Assembly: GCA_027488975.1 (NCBI GenBank)
Contig: JAIYAQ010000012.1
Span: 284,767-348,766 of the forward strand
Reading direction: 5' to 3'
Source of the DNA: Cyanobium sp. E1_MAG_00006
Lineage (GTDB): Bacteria > Cyanobacteriota > Cyanobacteriia > PCC-6307 > Cyanobiaceae
Length of the DNA: 64,000 bases
A program made the position numbers and the translations under genes. The notes beneath the pieces were generated by a model, which searched no databases, had not been told where the DNA came from, and worked only from the letters and a program-made list of their open reading frames with translations. Positions 52,747-63,400 of the stretch are shown piece after piece. The stretch's first letter is position 1. Each line of letters starts with the position of its first letter.

Positions 52747-55461
52747 CTACGCGCGCAGCAGTGCCTCCTCATCCACCGCATCGATCTGATCAGCGGCGAG
52801 GAAGCGCTCGGCGTAGCGGCGATAGACACCGCTGCGCACGAACAGCTCGAAGAGATCGGCATCCAGGTGCTGCTCCTGCACCATGCGGGCCATGATCGCC
52901 AGGGAGGCCGAGAGGGGTTTACCGCTCTTGTAGGGCCGATCCACGGCGGTGAGTGCCTCGAACACATCGGCGATGGCCATCATCCGCGCCAGGGGACTCA
53001 TCTGCTCGCCGCTGAGGCTGCGGGGGTAACCACGACCATCCATGCGTTCGTGGTGGCCACCGGCGATCTCCGGCACGGCCTGCAGACGCTGCGGATAGGG
53101 CAGCGCATCGAGCATGCGGATGGTCTGGATGATGTGCTGGTTGATGGCGTAGCGCTCCTCCTCCGTGAGGGTGCCGCGCTGGATGCAGAGGTTGTGCAGC
53201 TCGCCGCGATCGGCCAGAAGCTCCGGTTCGGCCATGGTGAAGCCCCAGGGGTTATCCGCCTGCAGGCGTTGCTGCTCGGGGCGGGGGATGCGGTGGCGGG
53301 GCCGATCGGCCAGCAGCGGCTCCCAGCAGGGCAGGCTCTGCTCCGCTTCACCGGTGCAGCGCCGCAGTTCGTCGTTCGAGATGCCAAGGCGATCATCGAG
53401 GCTGCGGCGCCAGCGACGCTGAGCGATCTGCTGCAGCCGCTCAAGATCCTCGGGGTGCATCGCCTCGCCGCCGCGGTTGCAGGCGGCCACGAAGGCGAAA
53501 TCGGTGTCGAGCTCGGTCCACTGGGCCTCCAGGCAGCGGCGCAGCTCCACCGCATCGCCACCCTCAGCCAGCCCGCGCCAGTAGGCGGTCTCGGCGTCAG
53601 TCTTGAGCAGCTCGAAACGCATCCGGATCTCGTGGATGCGGTCGTAGAGGGTCTCGAGCTTGGTGGCCTTGTCCACCACGTATTCGGGGGTGGTCACCTT
53701 GCCGCAGTCGTGCAGCCAGGAGCCGATATGCAGGGCTTCCCAGTCGGTCTCGGAAAGCTGGAAATCGGCAAAAGTGCCGCTGCTGGCCTGGCAGGCGGCG
53801 CTGGCCAGCATCGCGGCGAGCTCGGGAACGCGTGCGCAGTGGCCGCCGGTGTAGGGACTCTTGGCATCAATCGCCGCCGCGATGATCTCGATGAAGGCCG
53901 CGAACAGGGCCTTCTGGGCGGCGATCAGGCTGCGGGTTTCCAGGGCCACGGCAGCCGCACCGGAGAGGGCGGTGCAGAAGGCCACACGGGCCGGTTCGGG
54001 CGGTTGAGCGAAGCGCAGCTCGAGCACGCCCTGCAGCCCGCCATCGCGACTGCGCAGCGGCAGACGCAATCGGCTGGGGTCAGCCGCATCGTCGCTGGCG
54101 GCGGCCCCCGCCGGGTCGAGAAGCTCACCGGAGCTGGCGCCGCTGCTGCTGATGGCATCGGCCAGCAGGCGCTGCAACAGCCGCTCCACATCAGGCTCGG
54201 CGCCGAGGGCGGCAGAGCTCTGCAGAAAGGTGCGGATCGTCTCGCGCATGCCCTCGAAGGTGCTGGCCAGTTCGTTCACCTCCCGAACCCATGAGCGCAC
54301 CGGCTCGGTGGGTTCGAAGTCGAAGTGGCGGATGGCAGCGGCCTGGGCAGCCAGGCGGCGCAGGGCGGCCGCCAGCCGGTGCGACACCAGCACCACCACA
54401 GGCACGGTGAGCAGCACCACCAGCAGGGTGAGCAGCAGCGATTCCTTCATGGCCCGACGGGCCTCGGCGAGCAGCTCGCGCTCCGGAACCGCCACCATCA
54501 GCATCGTACCGGCGCCTCGCAGGGAGACCCCCATCCCCACCACGCCCCCATACCAGGTCTGTTGGCCCACGCGGAAGGCCTTGAGCTCGGGCACCTGGTT
54601 TGCAGGATCAGAACTGCGCTGCAGGCGCTGCAGCAGCGGCTCCATGGCGGCCAGCGGCTTGCTGGGCCCCTGGGCGATCGGCACGTCAACTTCGCCGGCA
54701 TCAGGCCCGCCCACAGCCAGCAGCAGGCGGCGCCTCGAATCCACCACAGCCAACTGAGACCCCGGCGTGAGGCGGAAACGGTTCAGGCGCTTCTCCAGAT
54801 CCTCCAGCCGGATCGAGGCAGCCACAGCACCATCGCCCGCCGGCAGGCCGCGCGAGAGGGTGAGCCCGAGGCCACCGCTCAGGGCCAGCTTTTGCAGAGG
54901 GGAGAGCACCATGGTGTTGCCGGCACGTTGGCCGAGCTGATACCAGGGGCGGGTCCGGGGGTCGTAACCGGCGAGGGCGCCTGAGAGGGGCGGCCCGGTG
55001 ATCGGCTGAAGCCGTGCATCAAACGCCTGCTGGAACGGTTGCGCGGCGCCGATCCGCCCCTGAACCAGCAGACCGATGCCCTGCGGCTGGGGCAGCCGCT
55101 CCACACGGAGGAAGGAGCCATCGTTGCGCCCCACGGAGTAGGCCATCACCACCGGGGTGTTGGCCAGAACCTGCTGAAAGCGGGGCAGCTGGCTGCGCCA
55201 GTTGCTGTGGCGCTGGCCGCCGGCCGCATCGGCCAGCAGCTCCAGATCCATCAGCACGAAACGCGGATCCACCACGCGGGCCCAGTTGGCGCGCAGGTCG
55301 CCCACCATCGCGTTGAGGGTGTCTTCGCTGGCGGCCGTGAGCAACTGCGCCATATGACGCGATTCCATCCAGGCCACCAGCAGGCCGGTGCCGCAGACCA
55401 GGGGCAGAAACACCCAGATCAGCGTCCCGGTGAAGCTGGGGCGACGCCAGGGAAGTGCCAT
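52747..55461 (-). CDS. Membrane sensor with Cache-like, HAMP, GAF-like and HD-GYP domains
   Basis: 904 residues, probable c-di-GMP phosphodiesterase. One helix at the N-terminus ([18 protein letters not shown]) and one near residue 350 ([18 protein letters not shown]) enclose a periplasmic Cache-like sensor domain ([18 protein letters not shown]). A HAMP region and a GAF-like domain (about 430-530) follow, then the HD-GYP domain. The metal site reads [13 protein letters not shown] near residue 593, and [11 protein letters not shown] comes only near residue 800. The usual spacing is well under 100 residues, so roughly 150 extra residues are inserted. No lesion is seen. Confidence 0.85.
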   Translation of the reverse strand: MALPWRRPSFTGTLIWVFLPLVCGTGLLVAWMESRHMAQLLTAASEDTLNAMVGDLRANWARVVDPRFVLMDLELLADAAGGQRHSNWRSQLPRFQQVLANTPVVMAYSVGRNDGSFLRVERLPQPQGIGLLVQGRIGAAQPFQQAFDARLQPITGPPLSGALAGYDPRTRPWYQLGQRAGNTMVLSPLQKLALSGGLGLTLSRGLPAGDGAVAASIRLEDLEKRLNRFRLTPGSQLAVVDSRRRLLLAVGGPDAGEVDVPIAQGPSKPLAAMEPLLQRLQRSSDPANQVPELKAFRVGQQTWYGGVVGMGVSLRGAGTMLMVAVPERELLAEARRAMKESLLLTLLVVLLTVPVVVLVSHRLAAALRRLAAQAAAIRHFDFEPTEPVRSWVREVNELASTFEGMRETIRTFLQSSAALGAEPDVERLLQRLLADAISSSGASSGELLDPAGAAASDDAADPSRLRLPLRSRDGGLQGVLELRFAQPPEPARVAFCTALSGAAAVALETRSLIAAQKALFAAFIEIIAAAIDAKSPYTGGHCARVPELAAMLASAACQASSGTFADFQLSETDWEALHIGSWLHDCGKVTTPEYVVDKATKLETLYDRIHEIRMRFELLKTDAETAYWRGLAEGGDAVELRRCLEAQWTELDTDFAFVAACNRGGEAMHPEDLERLQQIAQRRWRRSLDDRLGISNDELRRCTGEAEQSLPCWEPLLADRPRHRIPRPEQQRLQADNPWGFTMAEPELLADRGELHNLCIQRGTLTEEERYAINQHIIQTIRMLDALPYPQRLQAVPEIAGGHHERMDGRGYPRSLSGEQMSPLARMMAIADVFEALTAVDRPYKSGKPLSASLAIMARMVQEQHLDADLFELFVRSGVYRRYAERFLAADQIDAVDEEALLRA

Positions 55462-55567
55462 GGCCTGGTGTTAGCGCCGTCCCGGCGGCGTGTGAAGCCC
55501 TGCGGCGCCGGGCTCGCACGGGCGCCCGGACCTTCGTAGGCTCCTTCACATTGCTCAATCCGCGCGC

Positions 55568-58500
55568 ATGTTCACGCAGGTCCGCTCCTCCTCCCGCCGC
55601 GTCAGCCCCGGTGAGGTGAATGGCAGGGCTGTGATGAAGGCCGTGTACGTGGTGCTCGAGCCCCAGTACCAGAACGCCCTCACCCAGGCCGCCACCTCGC
55701 TGAACGACCAGAACGGTCCCCTGGCGATCGACCTGTGCGGCTACCTGATCGAGGAGCTGCGCGACCCGCAGAACTACGCCGACTTCTGCGCCGATGTGGC
55801 CGAGGCGGATGTGTTCATCGCCTCGCTGATCTTCATCGAAGACCTGGCCCAGAAGGTGGTGGAGGCGGTGGCACCCCACCGCGATCGGCTCAAGGCGGCG
55901 GTGGTGTTCCCCTCCATGCCGGAGGTGATGCGCCTGAACAAGCTCGGCACCTTCTCAATGGCCCAGCTGGGTCAGAGCAAGAGCGCCATTGCCGGCTTCA
56001 TGAAAAAGCGCAAGGAGGCCGGCGGCGCCGGCTTCCAGGACGCGATGCTCAAGCTGCTCAACACCCTGCCCACGGTGTTGAAGTATCTGCCGGTGGAGAA
56101 GGCGCAGGACGCGCGCTCCTTCATGCTCAGCTTCCAGTACTGGCTGGGCGGAACGCCGGACAATCTGCGCAACTTCCTGCTGATGCTGGCGGACAAGTAC
56201 GTCTTCCCGCGCGGCAAGGGCGGTGAAGCCAGCGGTCGACCCGAGCTGCAGGTGGCTGATCCGGTGGTGTTCCCGGATCTGGGCATCTGGCACCCGCTGG
56301 CGCCGGGCATGTTCGAAGACCTGAAGGAATACCTGAACTGGAACGCCAGCCGCAAAGACCTCTCCGAGAAAGCCCGCAAGGGTCCGGTGATCGGCCTTGT
56401 GCTGCAGCGCAGTCACATCGTGACCGGCGATGAAGCCCACTACGTGGCGGTGATCCAGGAGATGGAATACCGCGGCGCCACTGTGATCCCGGTGTTCTGC
56501 GGCGGCCTCGATTTCACCAAGCCGGTGAATGCCTTCTTCTACGACCCGCTCAATCCCGATGTGCCGTTGGTGGATGGCGTGGTGTCGCTCACCGGTTTCG
56601 CCCTGGTGGGCGGCCCGGCCCGGCAGGACCACCCCAAGGCGATCGAGGTGCTGAAGAAGCTGAATCGCCCCTACATGGTGGCGCTGCCGCTGGTGTTCCA
56701 GACCACCCAGGAATGGGAAGAGAGCGATCTCGGCCTGCACCCGGTGCAGGTGGCTCTACAGATCGCCATCCCGGAACTCGATGGCGCCATCGAGCCCATC
56801 GTGCTGAGCGGCCGCGACGACGCCACCGGCAAGGCTCACACCCTGCAGGACCGGGTGGACGCGATCGCTGAGCGCTCGATCCGCTGGGCCTCCCTGCGCA
56901 TCAAGCCACGCACCGAGAAGAAGCTGGCGATCACCGTGTTCAGCTTCCCGCCAGACAAGGGCAACGTCGGCACGGCGGCCTACCTGGATGTGTTCGGCTC
57001 CATCCACCGCGTGCTCGAGGAGATGCGCGCCAAGGGCTACACGGTGAACGAGCTGCCGGCCACGCCGAAGGCGCTGATGGAGGCGGTGCTTAAGGATCCC
57101 GAGGCGCTGGAGGGCTCACCCGAGCTGGCGATCGCGCACCGCATGAGCGTGGCGGAATACGAGCGGCTGACGCCCTATTCCGAGCGGCTGGAGGAGAACT
57201 GGGGCAAGCCGCCTGGCACCCTCAACACCGACGGCACCAACCTGCTGATCTTCGGCAAGCACTTCGGCAATGTGTTCGTGGGCGTGCAGCCCACCTTCGG
57301 CTACGAGGGCGATCCGATGCGCCTGCTCTATTCGCGCAGCGCCAGCCCCCACCACGGCTTCGCCGCCTACTACACCTACCTGGAGAAGGTGTGGGGCGCC
57401 GATGCGGTGCTGCACTTCGGCACGCACGGCTCGCTGGAGTTCATGCCGGGCAAGCAGATGGGCATGAGCGAAACCTGCTATCCCGATTCACTGATCGGCG
57501 CCCTGCCGAACCTCTATTACTACGCCGCCAACAACCCAAGCGAGGCCACGATCGCGAAGCGGCGTGGCTATGCAGAAACCATTAGCTACCTCACTCCACC
57601 AGCAGAAAATGCCGGCCTCTACAAGGGCCTGAAGGAACTGGGCGAGCTGGTGGGCAGCTATCAGCAATTGCGCGAAGGCTCGCGCGGCATCCAGATCGTG
57701 AATGCCGTGGTGGAAACGGCCCGCCAGTGCAACCTCGATAAAGACGTTCAGCTGCCGGAGGTGGATGGCTCAGAGCTGGATCTCGACGGCCGCGATGCGG
57801 TGATCGGCGCGGTGTACCGCCAGCTTATGGAGATCGAAAGCCGGCTGCTGCCCTGCGGCCTGCACACGATCGGCAAACCGCCCACCGCCGAGGAGGCGAT
57901 CGCCACCCTGGTGAACATCGCCGCCCTGGAACGGGAAGACGACGGCTTCCGTTCGCTGCCGGCACTGCTGGCGGAAAGCAGAGGCCGCACCATCACCGAG
58001 GTGTACAAGGGCAACGACGAGGGTGTGCTCGCGGATGTGGAGCTGAACCGCGTCATCACCGAAACGTCGCGGGCGGCGGTTGGGGCGATGGTGAAGGCGG
58101 TCACGGGGGCCGATGGCCGCGTGACCCTGCGCCGCAACTTCGCCTGGTTCTTCACGCTGCTGGAGCAGTTCGGCTTCAAGCTGCCCAGCCCCTGGCTGGC
58201 GGCCTGCCGTGCCGCTGGTTTTGCTGATGTGGATCAGGCGGAGCTCGACAAGCTGTTCGGCTACCTGCAGTTCTGCCTGGAGCAGGTGTGCGCCGACCTG
58301 GAGATGGAAAGCCTGCTGCGGGCGCTCGACGGCGAATATGTGCTGCCGGGCCCCGGCGGCGACCCGATCCGCAACCCGGGGGTGCTGCCCAGCGGAAAGA
58401 ACCTGCACGCCCTGGATCCCCAGGCCATCCCCACCAAAGCCGCCATCGCCGCCGCCAAGGGAGTGGTGGACAAGCTGATCGAGCGCCAGAAGCAGGAGCA

Positions 58501-59584
58501 GGGCACCTGGCCGGAAACCATCGCCTGCGTGCTGTGGGGCACGGACAACATCAAGACCTACGGTGAATCGCTGGCGCAGATCCTCTGGTTCATCGGCGTC
58601 AAGCCCGTGCCCGATTCGCTGGGCCGGGTGAACAAGCTGGAGCTGCTCTCCCTCGAGGAGCTGGGCCGCCCCCGCATTGATGTGGTGGTGAACTGCAGCG
58701 GCGTGTTCCGCGATCTGTTCATCAACCAGATGGCGCTGATTGATCAGGGCGTGAAAATGGCTGCCGAGGCCGATGAGCCCGTGGAGATGAACTTCGTGCG
58801 CAAGCACAGCCTGGAGCAGGCCGCCAAGGAAGGCATCTCCCTGCGTGATGCTGCCACCCGCGTGTTCTCGAACGCCAGCGGCAGCTACAGCTCCAACGTG
58901 AACCTGGCGGTGGAGAACAGCACCTGGGAAGAGGAGAACGAACTGCAGGAGATGTACCTCTCCCGCAAAACCTTCGCCTTCAACGCCGACAATCCCGGCG
59001 AAATGAACCAGAAGCGCGAGGTGTTCGAATCTGTGATGAAAACGGCAGACGTCACCTTCCAGAATCTCGATTCAGCCGAGATCTCCCTCACCGATGTGAG
59101 CCACTACTTCGATTCCGACCCCACCAAGCTGATCCAGGGCCTGCGGGACGACGGCAAGGCACCGGCGAGCTACATCGCAGATACCACCACCGCCAACGCC
59201 CAGGTGCGCTCCCTGAGCGAAACCATCCGCCTGGATTCCCGCACCAAGCTGCTCAACCCCAAGTGGTATGAGGGCATGCTGAATTCCGGCTACGAGGGTG
59301 TGCGCGAAGTGGCCAAACGGCTCAACTTCACCCTGGGCTGGAGTGCCACCAGCGGCGCGGTGGACAACTTCGTGTATGAGGAGGCCAACGACACCTTCAT
59401 CAACGACCCGGAGATGCGCAAGCGGCTGATGGAGCTGAACCCCCACAGCTTCCGCCGCATTGTGGGCACCCTGCTGGAAGTGAATGGCCGCGGTTACTGG
59501 GAAACGTCTGACGAGAACATCCAGCAGCTGCAGGAGATCTATCAGGAGATCGAAGATCGGATCGAGGGGGTGACGGAGGGCTAA
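55568..59584 (+). CDS. chlH: Magnesium chelatase subunit H
   Basis: 1338 residues, the normal length. The large subunit binds protoporphyrin IX and, with ChlI and ChlD, inserts Mg2+, the first committed chlorophyll step. Typical segments are visible: [16 protein letters not shown] at residue 23, the VYGLPLG-like region replaced by [17 protein letters not shown] near 340, [19 protein letters not shown] near 615, and [17 protein letters not shown] near 1035. The ATG at 55568 gives the picocyanobacterial MFTQVRS start. It is divergent from the HD-GYP gene with a 106-base spacer, and converges on the response regulator. Confidence 0.97.
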   Translation: MFTQVRSSSRRVSPGEVNGRAVMKAVYVVLEPQYQNALTQAATSLNDQNGPLAIDLCGYLIEELRDPQNYADFCADVAEADVFIASLIFIEDLAQKVVEAVAPHRDRLKAAVVFPSMPEVMRLNKLGTFSMAQLGQSKSAIAGFMKKRKEAGGAGFQDAMLKLLNTLPTVLKYLPVEKAQDARSFMLSFQYWLGGTPDNLRNFLLMLADKYVFPRGKGGEASGRPELQVADPVVFPDLGIWHPLAPGMFEDLKEYLNWNASRKDLSEKARKGPVIGLVLQRSHIVTGDEAHYVAVIQEMEYRGATVIPVFCGGLDFTKPVNAFFYDPLNPDVPLVDGVVSLTGFALVGGPARQDHPKAIEVLKKLNRPYMVALPLVFQTTQEWEESDLGLHPVQVALQIAIPELDGAIEPIVLSGRDDATGKAHTLQDRVDAIAERSIRWASLRIKPRTEKKLAITVFSFPPDKGNVGTAAYLDVFGSIHRVLEEMRAKGYTVNELPATPKALMEAVLKDPEALEGSPELAIAHRMSVAEYERLTPYSERLEENWGKPPGTLNTDGTNLLIFGKHFGNVFVGVQPTFGYEGDPMRLLYSRSASPHHGFAAYYTYLEKVWGADAVLHFGTHGSLEFMPGKQMGMSETCYPDSLIGALPNLYYYAANNPSEATIAKRRGYAETISYLTPPAENAGLYKGLKELGELVGSYQQLREGSRGIQIVNAVVETARQCNLDKDVQLPEVDGSELDLDGRDAVIGAVYRQLMEIESRLLPCGLHTIGKPPTAEEAIATLVNIAALEREDDGFRSLPALLAESRGRTITEVYKGNDEGVLADVELNRVITETSRAAVGAMVKAVTGADGRVTLRRNFAWFFTLLEQFGFKLPSPWLAACRAAGFADVDQAELDKLFGYLQFCLEQVCADLEMESLLRALDGEYVLPGPGGDPIRNPGVLPSGKNLHALDPQAIPTKAAIAAAKGVVDKLIERQKQEQGTWPETIACVLWGTDNIKTYGESLAQILWFIGVKPVPDSLGRVNKLELLSLEELGRPRIDVVVNCSGVFRDLFINQMALIDQGVKMAAEADEPVEMNFVRKHSLEQAAKEGISLRDAATRVFSNASGSYSSNVNLAVENSTWEEENELQEMYLSRKTFAFNADNPGEMNQKREVFESVMKTADVTFQNLDSAEISLTDVSHYFDSDPTKLIQGLRDDGKAPASYIADTTTANAQVRSLSETIRLDSRTKLLNPKWYEGMLNSGYEGVREVAKRLNFTLGWSATSGAVDNFVYEEANDTFINDPEMRKRLMELNPHSFRRIVGTLLEVNGRGYWETSDENIQQLQEIYQEIEDRIEGVTEG

Positions 59585-59624
59585 ACAGCAGCCAAGCGGT
59601 GACGTAACCACTGACACAAGCTGC

Positions 59625-60314
59625 TCATTTGAGCATGTAACCAACGCCACGAATGGTTTGAATCAGCGGCTCGAGATCGGGCCGCTCTATTTTTTTGCGT
59701 AGATAGCGGATGTACACCTCCAGGAGGTTGTCATCACCGCACCAGGTGTCGCCCCAGACGCCGATCAGGATCTGATGGCGGGAGAGCACCTGCTGCTTGT
59801 GGCGCAACAGGAACAACAGCAGCTCGTACTCCTTCACGGTGAGCTTGACGAAGTCACCACCGCGGTGAACCAGGCGCTCATCGGTGTTGACGATCAGATC
59901 GCGGTGCACCAGCTGTGCCCCATCGGCATCATTGGCGCCCATGCGGGCACGGCGCAGCTGGGCTTGCAGGCGAGCGGAGAACTCCTCGAGGGCAAAGGGA
60001 AAAGACAGCGCGTCGTCGGCACCAGCGGCGAGGGCTGCCACACGATCGCTGTAGTGATCGCCCGAAGCCAGGATCAGCAGGGGAAGCGTGGAGCCGCTGT
60101 CGCGCAGGCGGCGGCAGAGGTCGAGGCCGGAGGGGTCCAGCAAAGCAGCATCAAGGATCGCCAGATCGGGTGGAGCCTGCTGAAGCAGGCGTTGGACCGT
60201 CGAGCCGTCGTGCTCGAGCTGGAGGCGGTAGCCGAGCGAGAGAAGGTGCTTCTGCAGAAGATCACGCCGACGCACATTGGCATCGGCAAGCAGCAGGCGG
60301 GCGGAGAAGATCAC
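59625..60314 (-). CDS. OmpR-family response regulator
   Basis: 229 residues from the GTG at 60314. A receiver domain covers residues 1-120 with the phosphoacceptor Asp in DLAILDAALLDPSGLDL, though the acidic pair is reduced (LLADANVRRRDLL supplies one Asp). A winged-helix DNA-binding domain follows (KLTVKEYELLLFLLRHKQQVLSR, then VYIRYLRKKIE and IRGVGYML at the end). No kinase is adjacent, so it is an orphan regulator. The frame upstream of 60314 crosses the terminator of the RTX gene, so that start is preferred. Confidence 0.88.
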   Translation of the reverse strand: MIFSARLLLADANVRRRDLLQKHLLSLGYRLQLEHDGSTVQRLLQQAPPDLAILDAALLDPSGLDLCRRLRDSGSTLPLLILASGDHYSDRVAALAAGADDALSFPFALEEFSARLQAQLRRARMGANDADGAQLVHRDLIVNTDERLVHRGGDFVKLTVKEYELLLFLLRHKQQVLSRHQILIGVWGDTWCGDDNLLEVYIRYLRKKIERPDLEPLIQTIRGVGYMLK

Positions 60315-60351
60315 GCAACAGAGCTGAGGTGGTGGCCGAAACCTCACCGAC

Positions 60352-60394
60352 AAAAAAGCCCCTGCCTGTAGGGCAGAGGCCAAGGGTAGGGGCT
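60352..60394 (-). terminator. Rho-independent terminator after the RTX protein gene
   Basis: On the minus strand AGCCCCT pairs with AGGGGCT around a 29-base internal region and is followed by a T run. It lies 56 bases after the RTX gene stop. Confidence 0.75.
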
Positions 60395-60449
60395 CGGGCC
60401 GGCGTCAGCAGCAGATCACGTGGATTCGTGACCAGGCGTAGGAGACCGA

Positions 60450-63400
60450 TCAGAAGCCGGGATGATCCGAGCCGGGCTGATCGTGGTAGGCGACGGAGTC
60501 GACACTGCTGTGGTGATCAACAAGATCCTGGAAGTGCTGATCAAGGGCGGCCAGCACTGCTGCATCGTCGGTGACATGCCCCTGATCATTGAAGGCAAGG
60601 TCGTTCTCCTGTCCAGGGATCACCTCGTTGATGCCGTGGGCCAGATGATCCATCAGATCCTGATGGATGCTGGCGTAAGCACCATCGGACAGACCGTGCT
60701 GGTCAATGAAGTCCGAGATCATGCTGTCGAGGTGGTAGGCCAGCTCAGCACTGCCAGGTGATTGATCCGCCACACCATCGCCGTTGCTATCGGCTTGCTG
60801 GGCGATGGTGTCGAGATAGGAGGAGATCAGTGTGGGGATGTCTGCCTGGTCGGGCAGGCTGGAGGCTGCCTGAGTGAACTCAGACTCGGTGATCTGACCA
60901 TCGGTGCCAGCCAGGGTGAGCTGGTCATCGAAGCCGTCCAGTAGATCGAGTCTCAGGTCGCCTTGGTCATAGGCCGTGAGCGTGTGGGTGAGATCATCGA
61001 GCGCTTGCACAGCAAGATCACCATTGGCAACGGACCCGAGCACCTGCGCGTAGGAACCCTGCACCAGATGCTGCACAGCACTGATAGCAGCCAGGGCGTC
61101 TGCGCCTGCGGGGAGAGTATCGAGACTGTGCTGCAGGGCAAGCTGACTGGCAGCCATGAACGCGATGACCTCGCTGCTAGCGAGATGGTCCAGCTGCAGC
61201 TGGTCGGCGATGGCGCTGAGTAATGAGGCCGAGCTGAAGTCCGCCACCTGACCATCTGGCAGTTCTGAAAGAACCAGGCTGATGGAAGAGAACACGGACC
61301 AAGAGGCATATGCCTCGTCAGTTCCGAGCTGGCTTGCGGCGAGCTCGGAGAACTGAACGGCCGCGGTCATCACGGCAGCGTTCTGGCCGAGAATGTCGCT
61401 GGAACCCTGAATGGGGTTAAGCGAGGTGAGATCGCTATTGGCAGGGAGACCAAGCCGCGAAGCAAGTGTTGCATTGGCTGAGCCGTAGTCGACTCCGCTT
61501 TCCAGCAGTGTCTGAAGAAGACTGGTCAGAGGGGTGACCACGGAGGCACCCACCTGGCCATAGAGGTTGATCTCGTAGGTCAGGCCGGTGTCGATATCGA
61601 GGCCGCCGGTCTGGACAGCGCGGGCCTCGCCGAGGGTGAACTGACCATCGCCATTGACGTCTAATTTCCCAAGATCCACCACCCATTCCACACGACCATT
61701 GGCATCGGTGATGCCAAGGCGTTCGCCGGCGTCTTCCTGGTTGTTGTGGTTGATGTCGAGGTAGAGGACAGCTCCGACGATGGTGCCGTCGATGGTGGCT
61801 GAAGTTGAGGAAATCTGGATACCATTGGGGATTGGAACGGTTCCTGTCTTGTTGCCATCCGTAAGGGAATTGTTGTTTGTCAGCTTGATCTTGAACGTGT
61901 CAGGCGTTGAAAGATCGGAATACATAACGGTGAGGGTGTAATCCCTCACCGTGGTGGCACCGCTACCCGTCTCTGCTGCAGCTGAAACCTGAACCTGGGA
62001 GATGTTGGAGCCCTGAATAACGACTGAATCAACACCTGTGGTGAAATCGGTGATCGTATCAACATCCGCGCCACTACCTTGACCCTTAACGAAGATGAAT
62101 TGATCGGCACCGCTTCCGCCAGTCAGTGTGTCGGATCCAGCTCCTCCAGTGATCTGGTCGCTACCCCCCTGGCCGAAGATAATGTCATTACCAGCTCCAG
62201 CATCGATGATATCATTACCACCAACAGTTCCTTCCCTCGCATAAGTGGGATTGGACGAGATGAGGTTGGCGTAGATATCATCTGCCTTGGCTTGGTCGGT
62301 CGTGAGCGATGGATTAGCAGCGACATATGCAGCCCAACCTTTGTCAACTGAAGTCGAGAAGATACTGTCGCCAAGGATTGCGTCAGCGCCGCTACCCCCA
62401 TTGATGACATCATTGCCAACAGGATCGATTGTCGTTGTCGAACTACCACCCTGGAGGATTGAATCAAGCTGATCGCCGTTGGTCACGATGTCTGGCATTG
62501 CAGCAGGGCCTTTGACCGTAGTGCTACCCACAACAACACTCTTCGTAACTGGGCTAGAGGTGTTATCAAAGAATTGGAGATAATCAACATTAGTGGATGT
62601 TCCAATTCCGATGGCGTATACGATTGACCTGGAACTAACTGGGGCGAAAGCACCGATGGCCTCTCGAAGCTCTGCTGGCGAGGTCGCCGATCCACTGCCA
62701 TCATCTTCTGGATCGCCACTGTTGTCTAGGCGATAGGTCGGATCACCATCTGTCAAGAAATAAGTTATCGTCTGGTAACCATTGGCCGCGGAGTAATTGG
62801 CCTGGAGCGCGGCAATCTCACTGTTTGCCTTAACGAATGCAGCCTCGTAGTTTGTGCCACCAGTTGCAGATAGCGAATTGATGGCGGATATGACGCCGGC
62901 GCTATTTACCGCAGTGAGGTCAATCACCGAAGAAGGCGATCCTCCAGCCGATCCGTTCAAATCAACAGACTTGACGTCCGTTGCAAAGTTAACCAGAGAA
63001 ATATTGACTTTACCGCCGGTTGAACTGTGATCATCAAGCTGGTTGATCAGATTGGTGAGCGATGATTTAAGCAAGTTAATACGGCTTATAGTCGTGATGC
63101 GATCGTCTCCCGTCGCGGCGTCCCATGCCATGCTTCCCGAAGTATCAGCGATAATCACAATGTTGTAATTACCACCAGGAACAACCGTAGTCGTCGCCCC
63201 GCCAACATCGCCAATCAGAACGTCAGGATCCGGCGTGCCATCAATGGCGCCATCTGGAGCGCCCGGAGTATTGTTAACTGCATGGTCAACAGTCTGAGTA
63301 TCTGTGTCAGATACATTCTGGCCTACGACAATACCTTTATCGTCATCTGTGATGGTCGTGGTGACCGAGCCATTCACGACGGTGGCTGTCGAGCTGCCGA

